Part shown: positions 26,608 through 34,759 of the stretch, piece after piece
How the letters are laid out: every line of letters starts with the position of its first letter
Numbering within the stretch: position 1 is the first letter of the stretch
From: Bradyrhizobium zhanjiangense
Lineage (GTDB): Bacteria; Pseudomonadota; Alphaproteobacteria; Rhizobiales; Xanthobacteraceae
Assembly: GCF_004114935.1 (NCBI RefSeq)
Contig: NZ_CP022221.1
Coordinates: 6,655,001 to 6,719,000 of the forward strand
Reading direction: 5' to 3'
DNA length: 64,000 nucleotides
Position numbers and translations under genes: made by a program
The notes under the pieces: generated by a model
Databases searched by the model: none
Seen by the model: the letters and a program-made list of their open reading frames with translations, nothing else
What the model was told of the DNA's origin: nothing

Positions 26608-28214
26608 TCAGGCCGGAACGGACCGGCCGATTGCGAGCCGCTGCCGGATATTGGTCCAGAATGCCTCTGGAGCAGCCAAGATGCGCTGCAGGAGGGCTGC
26701 AAGGATACATCGGCAAACAGCAAGCGTCTTTGCGAGCGCGGCCAGAAACCCGTCAAAGCCAAGGATGTTGAGCGCACGGGTGAAGTTGTAGCAGAGCGCC
26801 ATCAGGCTCCATTCGCCGCGGACCTTGTCGAAGCCGCGGACCAGGAAATGACGATAGCCGGCACGGCATTTGAGCGTGCCAAACGGATGCTCGACAATCC
26901 CGAACGACGGCGCATCAGATCGCCCGCGCCCTGCATGCGCGCGCGGTGACGTTCGAGAACATCTTCATGCTCCCAGCGACCGATGGTCCGGTAGGTCGTG
27001 GTCGGTGAGAGACAGCGGACCTTGAGCGGGCAGGTCCTGCAGATCGCTCCGCGGGCTGCGTAGCGGATCTCGATGCGGCCGCTGGTGTTCTTTTGCCTGC
27101 TCTTGAGCGGATGCAGCGGCTGGCCCGCGGGACAACGGTAGGTGTCGGTTGCGCCGTCATAGTTGAAGTCCTTGAGCGCAAAGCGGCCTTGCTTCTCGAG
27201 CCGCGCGTTACCTTCGGGCAGCGGCACATAGGCAATGATGCCCTCGTCCTCGCACGCCTTCAGCTCGAAACTGCTGTAATAGCCCTCATCGGCCAGCGCC
27301 TGCAGTGTCTCGGCTCCAAGGGCTTCTTTGGCCGCCTTGGCCATCGCAGAGAGCTGTCGAACATCGCTGCTGTCATTGACCACCTCGCTTGCGACAATGA
27401 GCTTGTGCTTGTCGTCAACCGCGGTCTGCACATTGTAGCCTGCAATGCCCTGACCGTTCTTGACCAGAAGCCGGGCGTCCGGATCGGTCAGCGACAGTTG
27501 TGTCTCGCCATTCTCTTCCAGCCGAGCGAGATCGGCCTCGGCACGCGAACGCTTCGCCATCAGCGCCGCGACCTTCGCACCGATATCGCCGCCATCTCCT
27601 CGGCCATCACCGCCCGCGCGGTCCTTCCCCACCTTCTTGGCTTCTGCCGCATCATTGTCTTCGAGAGACTTGCGGTAAGCCTCGATCTCCTGGTCCAGCC
27701 TTGCGATCTGGTCGCCGAGCCGCTTGCGCGTGAAGATGGAAGCCTTGCTGGCGTCGCCGTGGAACAGGGAGCCATCAATCGCAACGATCGTGCCGCCGAC
27801 AAGCCCAAGCTCCCGAGCCAGCAGCACGAAGCTCCGGTTCGCGGCCTTCAGGGCCTTCCAGTTCTCCTTGCGGAAGTTGGCGATCGTCCGATAACCCGGC
27901 TTCAGTCCCTTCAGCAGCCAGATCAGCTCCAGATTGCGGCCAGCTTCCCGCTCCAGCCGGCGCGACGACCTGACCTGGTTGATGTAGCCGTAAAGATAGA
28001 GCTTCAGCAGATCGGCAGGATCGTAGGGCGGCTGCCCGACTTCTTCCGCGCCACGATCCGCGTGGCGGAAGCCAAGCTTTGCAAGATCGAGCGCGCAAAC
28101 GAAGCTCTCGATCGCCCGGACCGGATTGTCCGGCCCGACATAGTCCTCAATCCGCGCAGGCAGAAGACTGGGTTGTTCCCGGCTCTCGCCGGTCTTGAAA
28201 GTGCGATTCGCCAT
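26608..28214 (-). pseudogene. IS1182-family transposase, frameshifted
   Basis: DDE transposase with an N-terminal DNA-binding region (LPARIEDYVGPDNPVRAIE), LYLYGYINQVRSSRRLE, TIVAIDGSLFHGD (first Asp), a coiled-coil-rich insertion (about 175-245), DNKHKL-like VDDKHKLIVASEV, LADEGYYSSFE and the CPLKVRC metal-binding-like cluster. Close to the C-terminus the frame breaks at about 26910 (after MRRRSG): the native continuation IVEHPFGTLKCRAG ... SLMALCYNFTRALNI is in the next frame and runs to the TGA at 26608. One base seems to be missing. The fragment read from 28214 to 26802 ends in unrelated residues. Confidence 0.85.
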
Positions 28215-28249
28215 AAGACGAATCCTACATCAACTCCCAAAAAGCGCCG

Positions 28250-28272
28250 TTCTTGCCCAGCCTCGTCGGGCA
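28250..28272. repeat. right terminal inverted repeat of the IS
   Basis: Right end, starting TTCTTGCCCAGCCTCGTCGG, the partner of 26569-26591 with two mismatches. The transposase start is 36 nt inside it. Confidence 0.7.
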
Positions 28273-28889
28273 GCGCGAGGGATTGGGCGCGCAAGCGCCC
28301 GAGCTGCCTCCTTCCACCCGCACTGGTCGGGTAAAGATACAAGTCAGCAGTCAAGTCGGGCGGGCCAAATGAAAGGCGCTGTCGCAAGGTGGTCTCGCGG
28401 CTCATGAGTGTTCATAGCACACGGCGGAGCGGCGACCACCCTTGGTACGGTCCGCTCCAGGTAAAATAGCGCCGGCTCAAGTGCCCACGAATGAGGTCTG
28501 ATTCACCCCAATCAGCTGAGGTCCTTCGCGTGAGTGCCAACAGGCGACCTTACTCGGTCGGCCACTGGCGGCGGACATTGGTCGATGCCAGCGGCACAAG
28601 AAACAGGCTCCGCCCCATACGCATGCGTTGATGGAACCGGAGTTCAGCTCGCGTTGTTTTCGGGTCAGGCGTCAAAGCAATATGGCTCAGAGAAGCCTTG
28701 TATACGTGAGTATAGTCGTCACAAGGCACATTCCTGATCGATCATTGGCCGCTGCGAGGCCAGGTTCGACCCGCCGTGCATCGTTAGCGATCGCCGGCGC
28801 TATTTGCCACTCCGGGGGCGAGAAGCAGCCCCGCAAGCCGGTACGAGAGATGCGTCGGTTGATTCATCGCTCGTGAGCAAGAGGTGATT
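28273..28889. other. non-coding stretch between the IS and the histidine kinase
   Basis: 617 nt with no open frame I can support and lower GC and more AT-rich patches than the flanks, consistent with an acquired or decayed segment. No repeat of the intergenic families A-G is visible. A promoter for the histidine kinase must lie here or be absent. Confidence 0.5.
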
Positions 28890-30425
28890 ATGCAACATCC
28901 GATTCAAGTGCCGTCGGTCGCGCTCGATTCGAATGGGCGCAAGCGCCCCGAGGAGGCACTGCGCGAGAGCGAGGAGCGCTTTCGCACTTTGGTGCAATTC
29001 TCCTTTGATGTGTACTGGGAAACTGACGCGCAGCATCGCTTCATCCGCCAGGAGTTCGCTGAGACACTTCCCGAACCGCCGGTCTCCGAGATCGGCAGGA
29101 CACGATGGGAGGTCCCTTATCTGGAGCCTAGTGCAGAGGGCTGGCGCAAGCACCGGGAGATACTCGATGCCCGCCTCCCGTTTCGTGATTTCGAGCTCGC
29201 GCGGCCGACGCCCGACGGCGGCAAGCGCTATGTTTCCGTCTCTGGGCTGCCCATCTTTGACGAGACGGGGCAGTTCATGGGCTACCGCGGTGTGGGGCGC
29301 CACATCACGGAGCGCAAGCGCGCCGAACAGGCGCTGATCGAGAGCGAGGCCCGTTTCCGTACCTTCGTGGACCACGCGACCGATACGTTCATGCTCCACG
29401 GTGAAGACGGTCGCGTTCTCGATGTGAATCGAAATGCCTGCGAAAGCCTCGGCTACAGCCGGAGCGAACTGGTCGGGGCAACTGCGTCCTTGTTCGATCT
29501 GGAGATGGATGAAGCGACCTGGCGTATCAACCGCGAGCGCCTCAAGGCCGGCGGCATCGCTACGCTCGAGAGTCGCTATTGCCGAAAGGACGGCACTGTG
29601 TTTCCCGTCGAAGTGCGTATGCGGGAATTCTACGAAGGCGGCCAGTCACGGATCATTTGTCTGAGCCGCGACATCACCGAACGGAAGCGAACCGCCGAGA
29701 CGTTCCGCGAGATGCAGGCTGAACTAACACGCGCCAATCGCGCGGCGGCAATGGGCCAGGTCACGGCTTCGGTGACACACGAATTAAGCCAACCAATCAC
29801 CGCGATGCTCTGCAACGCAGAAGCCGCACTGAACTGGCTAGGAACTCAATCTCCGAATCTCGAAAAGGCACGGCAGGCGCTCGCATCCATTGTCGCAGAA
29901 GCCAAGCGAGGCAGCGAGATCATCGGTTGGATCCGTTCCCTGATCAAGAAAACTCCGGCGCCGAAGGAGAGCGTCGACATCAATGGTGCAATCCTGGACG
30001 TGATCACCATAGCCCGGAGCGAACTGCTCAAACATGATGTCTTGATCCAGACTGACCTCGCCCCGGGCTTGCCGCTCGTGAACGGATATCGCGTCCAGCT
30101 GCAACAGGTTGTTCTCAATTTGATCCTCAACGCGATCGAGGCAATGAACTGCCTCGACGTCGGGAGACGGAAGCTGCGGATCAGCACGGCTGTAGATGCC
30201 TCAAGTCTAGTAGTTGTCGCCGTGCGGGATAACGGTCCCGGATTTGACGTGGCAATGGTTGACCGCCTGTTCGAGCCCTTCTACACCACCAAGCCGGACG
30301 GGACCGGCATGGGGTTGTCGATCTGCCAAACGATCATCGAGGCGCACGGAGGACGACTTTGGACCCGTGCGAATGAACCACGCGGGGCCGTGTTTCTGTT
30401 TAGTCTGCCTTCGGAACAGGGGTGA
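28890..30425 (+). CDS. PAS-PAS sensor histidine kinase (511 aa)
   Basis: Soluble two-component kinase with no membrane segment. PAS 1 spans about 25-145 (SEERFRTLVQFSFDVYWET ... GVGRHITERKRAE), PAS 2 about 150-270 (ESEARFRTFVDHATDTFM ... LSRDITERKR). The H-box has phospho-acceptor His297 (ASVTHELSQPITA); the ATPase has NLILNAIEAM (N box), VRDNGPGF (G1), FEPFYTTK (F) and GTGMGLSI (G2). I use the ATG at 28890, which has GAGG 5 nt upstream; the open frame begins at a GTG two codons earlier. There is no receiver domain and no response regulator gene within the window, so it is an orphan. It lies next to the IS and has a GC-lower upstream, suggesting transfer. Confidence 0.9.
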   Translation: MQHPIQVPSVALDSNGRKRPEEALRESEERFRTLVQFSFDVYWETDAQHRFIRQEFAETLPEPPVSEIGRTRWEVPYLEPSAEGWRKHREILDARLPFRDFELARPTPDGGKRYVSVSGLPIFDETGQFMGYRGVGRHITERKRAEQALIESEARFRTFVDHATDTFMLHGEDGRVLDVNRNACESLGYSRSELVGATASLFDLEMDEATWRINRERLKAGGIATLESRYCRKDGTVFPVEVRMREFYEGGQSRIICLSRDITERKRTAETFREMQAELTRANRAAAMGQVTASVTHELSQPITAMLCNAEAALNWLGTQSPNLEKARQALASIVAEAKRGSEIIGWIRSLIKKTPAPKESVDINGAILDVITIARSELLKHDVLIQTDLAPGLPLVNGYRVQLQQVVLNLILNAIEAMNCLDVGRRKLRISTAVDASSLVVVAVRDNGPGFDVAMVDRLFEPFYTTKPDGTGMGLSICQTIIEAHGGRLWTRANEPRGAVFLFSLPSEQG

Positions 30426-30487
30426 TCCACTTCGCTTTTCATGAGCGGGCGCTGCGCAGGCGGGAGCCCACGGCCTCAAACGCAGCA

Positions 30488-30570
30488 CGTAGGATGGGTT
30501 GAGCCCTTGCGAAACCCATCATGCTGCGTCATAGGCGGGAATTGATGGGTTTCGCTTCTACCCATCCTGC
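30488..30570. repeat. GGATGGGTT palindromic repeat, family E copy 1
   Basis: GTAGGATGGGTTGAGCCCTTGCGAAACCCATCA opens and TGATGGGTTTCGCTTCTACCCATCC closes, forming a long imperfect hairpin. A near-identical copy is at 31105-31197 and a half copy at 31537-31569. Located between the kinase and a small secreted protein. Confidence 0.8.
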
Positions 30571-30615
30571 GAGCTCTGCTCCCTGCGGGCGACCTCTGGC
30601 CTTGGCTCAGCGCCC

Positions 30616-30975
30616 TCAATTGCGCTGTGCGGTCCAGTAGCCCGAACAGCGCGCGTTTCCTGAATGGCCGCTCCACGTCCCGCGGCCAAAATTGCTGGAG
30701 AGCCTACCTGAGCCGGAGGCGAATTTATCCTGAACTGTCACCGACGCCCGAACTGCGCCGGAACGCGCCACATAGCCTCTGAACCTGACTAAATTCGGAT
30801 GTGTCACTATTCCGTTGGTGATGTTGACGGTGAAGTTATAGGTCGCGTCGCAAGGTCCTCTTTGCGTCACGAAAACGAGGCCCCAGGAGCCGTCGAATGC
30901 AGAGCGGGCTTGCGCGACGGAGTGGAAGGCGACCAGGCAGCCCAGGATCGCCACACAGGTGAAAAGCTTCTTCAT
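30616..30975 (-). CDS. small secreted protein of unknown function (119 aa)
   Basis: Signal peptide at 1-24 (MKKLFTCVAILGCLVAFHSVAQA, cut before RSAFDG) followed by a 95-residue mature domain with GSWGLVFVTQRGPCDATYNF, a run of short beta-like repeats and a Cys pair (PCDAT and ARCSGY). I chose the ATG at 30975, which has GGAG 7 nt upstream; the ATG at 30999 adds eight residues before the signal sequence. Periplasmic or secreted. Small proteins with this GSW-x-VTQ-G-CD pattern are common in Bradyrhizobium; function unknown. It has repeat copies on both sides. Confidence 0.75.
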   Translation of the reverse strand: MKKLFTCVAILGCLVAFHSVAQARSAFDGSWGLVFVTQRGPCDATYNFTVNITNGIVTHPNLVRFRGYVARSGAVRASVTVQDKFASGSGRLSSNFGRGTWSGHSGNARCSGYWTAQRN

Positions 30976-31104
30976 TGTCTGCTCCAAGCTGTCTCCCACA
31001 CATGGCGAGCGAAGCTGGCGAGTTCAATGCGGCTCGCCGGGGGCCGGAGAAGTGATGTCGGCTACGGGTCCGAATGCGCAGAACTCAACCTGAGCAAATC
31101 TAGC

Positions 31105-31197
31105 ACGGAGGATGGGTTGAGCCCTTGCGAAACCCATCATCGCTTCGTCATCGCCTGGCGGATTGATGGGTTTCGCTTACGCTCTACCCGTCCTACG
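31105..31197. repeat. GGATGGGTT palindromic repeat, family E copy 2
   Basis: Same unit as at 30488: GGAGGATGGGTTGAGCCCTTGCGAAACCCATCATCG, then TGATGGGTTTCGCTTACG and TACCCGTCCTACG. Same orientation, 0.6 kb away, so the pair brackets the secreted-protein gene. Confidence 0.8.
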
Positions 31198-31199
31198 AA

Positions 31200-31501
31200 C
31201 TAAGGTTCCGAAGACGATCGACGTAGGCGGAAGAGTGGCCAGATCGCGAACGACATTACGATCCACCAGAAGCCAAGGAGGCAGAGCCCGAACCAAAGGT
31301 GATGTGCGCCTTGGCTGACCGACCCAGAACGCATCTCACGCCTATCGGTGGACATAGCACGTTCGACAGACGAACCAGCCAGGTTGCTGGCATCCAAACG
31401 ACTGCGAAAACGGGCTCTGCAGCTCCGTGACTAACAACACCTATTGCAATCACGGCCAGCGCGCAGATCAATCCGACGACCAAGTGCAAAATCAAACGCA
31501 T
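31200..31501 (-). pseudogene. small membrane protein split by a frameshift
   Basis: ATG at 31501, with AAGGA 5 nt upstream, opens MRLILHLVVGLICALAVIAIG, a clear membrane segment, continuing to VRCVLGRSAK. In the next frame the sequence AHHLWFGLCLLGFWWIVMSFAIWPLF gives a second membrane segment and ends RRSSSEP at the TAG at 31200. Joined, this gives a two-helix protein of about 97 aa. A 1-nt indel near 31300-31330 separates the halves. No family recognised. It may be a pseudogene or an assembly error. It is flanked by repeat E copies. Confidence 0.5.
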
Positions 31502-31536
31502 TGCGTCCTTAGACCTTCGTAAGCAGCGGACGAATC

Positions 31537-31569
31537 GATGGGTTTCGCTGGCGCTCCACTCATCCTACA
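31537..31569. repeat. GGATGGGTT repeat, half copy
   Basis: Half of the family E unit: GATGGGTTTCGCTGGCGCTCCACTCATCCTACA, matching the right arm of copies 1 and 2. Confidence 0.6.
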
Positions 31570-31576
31570 TCTACGC

Positions 31577-31981
31577 CTAGGCCGGCACGATCACCTTGCC
31601 GATCGGCCAAAGCGCGATGCCCGCGAGCTTCAGATGGGCCCAGGCGAAGGGGATGCCGATGATGGTGACCGCGAGCACCAGCGCGGTCACGAGGTGGCCA
31701 AGCGCCAGCCACCAGCCGGCCAGCACGAACCAGATGATGTTACCGATCACCCCGAGCGGGCCGGTGCCGATATCCTCGACACCGGTGACATCGTAGCGGC
31801 TGACCGCCTTCGAGCCGAACGGCAGCAGCGTGTAGACCGCGATGTTGAACGCCGCACGGGCCCAGGGCAGGCCGATGATGGTGATGGCCATGATGATCGC
31901 AGCGACCAGCCAGCCGAACGCCATCCAGGCGCCGCCGATCAGGATCCAGAGCAGGTTGAGCAGGATGGAAACGGGAGCCAT
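31577..31981 (-). CDS. YccF domain inner-membrane protein (134 aa)
   Basis: Small membrane protein with four hydrophobic segments (about 6-26, 28-50, 78-98, 103-122) in two YccF repeats: WILIGGAWMAFGWLVAAIIM ... GLPWARAAFN and IWFVLAGWWLALGHLVTALVL ... GIPFAWAHLK. The LPFG and LWPIGK turns are repeated at the end of each half. This is the pattern of the YccF/DUF307 family, a widespread inner-membrane protein with no proven function. The start at 31981 lacks a clear SD. It is monocistronic between repeats E and F. Confidence 0.9.
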   Translation of the reverse strand: MAPVSILLNLLWILIGGAWMAFGWLVAAIIMAITIIGLPWARAAFNIAVYTLLPFGSKAVSRYDVTGVEDIGTGPLGVIGNIIWFVLAGWWLALGHLVTALVLAVTIIGIPFAWAHLKLAGIALWPIGKVIVPA

Positions 31982-32045
31982 GGGATGATCCGGAAGTGGA
32001 TGACCACGTCTATATAGGCTCGAAATCTGTCGCCGCTAAGACGGA

Positions 32046-32132
32046 CGTAGCCCGGATGGAGCGCAGCGCAATCCGGGGTCGTGCCACAAGCTGCGACGGT
32101 CCCGGATTACGCTTCGCTCCATCCGGGCTACG
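32046..32132. repeat. CGTAGCCCGGATGGAGC palindromic repeat, family F
   Basis: CGTAGCCCGGATGGAGCGCAGCGCAATCCGGG opens, and CCCGGATTACGCTTCGCTCCATCCGGGCTACG closes: a long perfect-ended hairpin. Single copy in this window. Confidence 0.8.
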
Positions 32133-32140
32133 AACTGCGG

Positions 32141-33682
32141 CTAGATCTTCCGGCCCAGCTGCTCCCAATAGGGATCGCGCAGGCGGCGCTTGAAGATCTT
32201 TCCGGAGTCTTCGCGCGGCAGCCCGGCGCGGATCTCGATGTGCTTTGGCACCTTGTAATCGGCGAGATGGGCTTTCAGGCTGGCGCGTATGGAGGCTTCA
32301 TCGAGCGCGACGCCGGCTTGCGGCTCGACCACCGCCATCAGCGCCTCGCCGAATTCGGCATCGGGGATGCCGAACACCGCGCAATCGTGCACGCCGGGCA
32401 CGGCATGCAGCACGGATTCGATCTCGGCCGGGTAGATGTTGACGCCGCCCGAGATCACCATGTCGCGCTTGCGGTCGCAGATGAAGACGTAGCCGTCCTC
32501 GTCGATATAGCCAACATCGCCGGAGGTGATGAAGCCGTCGCGATCGATCTCGACGCGCTTCTCCGGCTTGTTGTGATAGGTGAAATCGGCCATATCAGGC
32601 ATGCGGGAATAGATCTCGCCGATCTCGCCGACGCCGAGCACGCGGCCGTCCTCGCTGAGGAAGCGCAGCTCGGCGCCGGGCGAGATCTTGCCGACCGTGC
32701 CGGGCTTCTTCAGCGCGTCCTCGGAGGTCGCGAAGGTAACGGCGCCGGATTCGGTCGAGCCGTAGAATTCATAGATCACCGGCCCCCACCATTCGATCAT
32801 GGCGCGCTTGACGTCGGCCGGACATGGCGCGGCGGCGTGGATGACGTGGCGCAGCGAAGAGACGTCGTACGTCTTGCGGACCTGCTCCGGCAGCTTCATC
32901 AGGCGGATGAACATGGTCGGCACCATGAAGATGGTGTCGACCTTGTAGCGCTCGATCAGCTGCAAAAACTCCTCCGCCTCGAAACGCGGCATCAGCACCA
33001 GCGCGCCGCCGAGCTTGCCGGCACGGATGCCGAAAGAATTCGGCGCGGAATGATAGAGCGGGCCCGGCAGCAGCGCGCGGGCGCCGGGCTTGAGCCCGTA
33101 GATCATCGCGCGCATGCGCTCGCCGGCGGCCTGCTGCTCCAGTGTCGGCGCATTGCGGCGGACGCCTTTGGGATGGCCTGTCGTCCCCGAGGTGTAGATC
33201 ATGTTCATCGGCTGCGGCACGACCGGGCCGTCATAAGGCTGGTGCTGCGCGAGCCAGGACTCGAAATCGATTGCGAAGTCCGGCGTCGCCAGATGATGGG
33301 GATCGATCTTGTAGCTGGACAGGATCTCCGGCGGCGTCGGCACGCTGAGCACCGTAACGCCTCTCGGGATCGCATCGCGCAAGGCATGCAGCATATCGGC
33401 ATGTCCGATCAGCACGGACGTGCCAGTATCTCCGAGGATGTAGTTGATCTCCTCCGGCTTGAAATGCCAGTTGATCGGCACGCCATAGGCGCCCAGACGC
33501 ATCGCGGCGTAGGCGGCCTCCAGGAAGGCGATGTCGTTGCGCATCAGCATGCAGACGCAATCACCTGGCTTGACGCCGAGCTTGGCGAGGCCGGAGGCGA
33601 TGCGATCGGCACGGTCAGCGATTTCGGCGTGGGCACGGCGGCCGCCGGAGACGATGCCGAGGAATTGGGACGTTTCGCTCAT
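32141..33682 (-). CDS. acyl-CoA synthetase, AMP-binding (513 aa)
   Basis: Adenylate-forming acid-CoA ligase that activates a carboxylic acid via acyl-AMP. The P-loop-like motif is YTSGTTGHPKGV; A5 is YGSTESGAVTF; A8 is SGDVGYIDEDGYVFICDRKRDM; A10 contains the catalytic Lys (PREDSGKIFKRRL). I placed the start at the ATG at 33682 (MSETSQFLG), because the open frame to 33727 encodes MVSTFLNPTKDR, which looks like leader. Length is normal for a medium-chain or dicarboxylate ligase. It is the last gene on this strand before repeat F and lies downstream of the crotonase at 34654, separated by repeat D4. Confidence 0.88.
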   Translation of the reverse strand: MSETSQFLGIVSGGRRAHAEIADRADRIASGLAKLGVKPGDCVCMLMRNDIAFLEAAYAAMRLGAYGVPINWHFKPEEINYILGDTGTSVLIGHADMLHALRDAIPRGVTVLSVPTPPEILSSYKIDPHHLATPDFAIDFESWLAQHQPYDGPVVPQPMNMIYTSGTTGHPKGVRRNAPTLEQQAAGERMRAMIYGLKPGARALLPGPLYHSAPNSFGIRAGKLGGALVLMPRFEAEEFLQLIERYKVDTIFMVPTMFIRLMKLPEQVRKTYDVSSLRHVIHAAAPCPADVKRAMIEWWGPVIYEFYGSTESGAVTFATSEDALKKPGTVGKISPGAELRFLSEDGRVLGVGEIGEIYSRMPDMADFTYHNKPEKRVEIDRDGFITSGDVGYIDEDGYVFICDRKRDMVISGGVNIYPAEIESVLHAVPGVHDCAVFGIPDAEFGEALMAVVEPQAGVALDEASIRASLKAHLADYKVPKHIEIRAGLPREDSGKIFKRRLRDPYWEQLGRKI

Positions 33683-33733
33683 TTTTGTTTTCCGATCTTT
33701 CGTCGGGTTAAGAAATGTGGAGACCACCAGCCC

Positions 33734-33840
33734 GTCGCTCCGGGGCGATGCGAAGCATCGAGCCTGGAATCCATTTCACCTCAAAAAATGTGGCTCGATG
33801 GATTCCGGGCCTGCGTCTACGGCGCATTCCGGAATGACAA
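33734..33840. repeat. mosaic palindromic repeat, family D copy 4
   Basis: GTCGCTCCGGGGCGATGCGAAGCATCGAGCCTGGAATCCAT opens and GGATTCCGGGCCTGCGTCTACGGCGCATTCCGGAATGACA closes. GATGCGAAGCATC is a tight hairpin. It shares the GGAATCCA / TGGATTCC arms with other D copies and separates two genes of the acyl-CoA island. Confidence 0.6.
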
Positions 33841-33844
33841 GTTG

Positions 33845-34654
33845 CTAATCCGCAAATTTCGGCGCGCGCTTCTCCAGATTGGCGCGGACCGCCTCGGTCT
33901 GGTTGGCACTGCCGATCAGCTTCTGCTGCTCGACGGATTCGGCGAGCAGCGCGGGGCCCGGATCGACCGAGAGATTGTTGAGCAAACGCTTGCCGGCGCG
34001 GATCGCATCGGGACTCTTGCCGGCGATCTCGCGCGCGACTTCGAGGGCGCTAGCGCGCGGGTCGTCGCAGATGCGCGTGGCGAGACCGTAGGTCATCGCC
34101 TCCTGCGCGGAGAAGATGCGGCCGGTATAGGTGAGATCGCGCAAGATATCGTCGCGCACGAGCGAGGCCAGGATCGGCGTGCCCGCCATATCAGGGACGA
34201 GGCCCCATTTGATCTCCATCACCGACATCCGCGCGTCCGCCGAGAGGAAGCGCATGTCGGCGCCGAGTGCGAGCTGGAAGCCGCCGCCGAAAGCGACGCC
34301 GTGCACGGCCGCGATCACCGGCACCGGAAGCTGGCGCCAGCCCCACACCGCCTGTTGCGGGAAGTTCGCCTGGCCATGGGTGCGCTTGGTGAGATCACGA
34401 TTTTCGCCACCCGGAATTCCGTTGCCACCTTTCTCCTTCATGGCGGCAAAGCGCCCCATGTCGAGGCCGGCGCAGAAGGCGCGGCCCTCGCCGGACAGCA
34501 CGACGACGCGTACACTCTTGTCGTTCGAGAGACGCTCGGTTGCGGCGACAAGGGCCTCGAACATGGCCTGATCCAGCGCATTCATCTTGTCCGCGCGCAC
34601 CAGCCGGACGTCGGCAACGCCTTCCGAGATCGAGATCGAGACGCGCTCTTCCAT
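33845..34654 (-). CDS. crotonase/enoyl-CoA hydratase family protein (269 aa)
   Basis: Crotonase-fold protein acting on acyl-CoA thioesters. The oxyanion-hole blocks are GRAFCAGLDMGRF and GVAFGGGFQLALGADMRF; the site where hydratases carry Glu (here MEIKWGLVPDMAG) appears in the third motif. The GENRDLTKRTHGQANFP segment (about 81-98) is an insertion compared with typical short hydratases. ATG at 34654 has GGGGAG about 9 nt upstream; the much longer open frame to 35260 is antisense to the SDR gene and spurious. It is divergent from the dienoyl-CoA reductase-like gene at 34760. Confidence 0.88.
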   Translation of the reverse strand: MEERVSISISEGVADVRLVRADKMNALDQAMFEALVAATERLSNDKSVRVVVLSGEGRAFCAGLDMGRFAAMKEKGGNGIPGGENRDLTKRTHGQANFPQQAVWGWRQLPVPVIAAVHGVAFGGGFQLALGADMRFLSADARMSVMEIKWGLVPDMAGTPILASLVRDDILRDLTYTGRIFSAQEAMTYGLATRICDDPRASALEVAREIAGKSPDAIRAGKRLLNNLSVDPGPALLAESVEQQKLIGSANQTEAVRANLEKRAPKFAD

Positions 34655-34759
34655 GGATGAATTCTCCCCTGTTCTTGTTCGGTGCCGCTTTACAGGAAGC
34701 CGGCGGCCAGATTTAGTCAATCGACCAATTAACTGACAATCCGTACGGGAGAAACAGCC

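Larger units (their letters stand above)
26569..28272 (-). mobile_element. IS1182/IS5-like insertion sequence (about 1.7 kb)
   Basis: One transposase gene on the minus strand lies between terminal inverted repeats: 26569-26591 (TGCCCGTCGAGGCCGGGCAA...) and 28250-28272, its reverse complement with two mismatches in 23. Each terminal repeat is itself palindromic (TTGCCCG facing CGGGCAA), so the ends can form hairpins. I see no clear target duplication next to these ends. The internal transposase carries a frameshift, so the element is probably immobile as written. Its exact boundaries could extend a few bases beyond these. Confidence 0.75.

Noticed and set aside
28745..28790. GGTTCGACCC sequence resembling a tRNA T-arm
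   Set aside because: The flanking bases do not pair as a T-stem and no acceptor, D or anticodon arm can be found around it.
32081..34660. 859-codon plus-strand frame over the acyl-CoA synthetase and crotonase
   Set aside because: Antisense to two recognised genes and without motifs.
34714..34737. GTCA-n14-TGAC near the crotonase/SDR divergent promoter as an operator
   Set aside because: Only the outer four bases pair; the inner sequence is not symmetrical.
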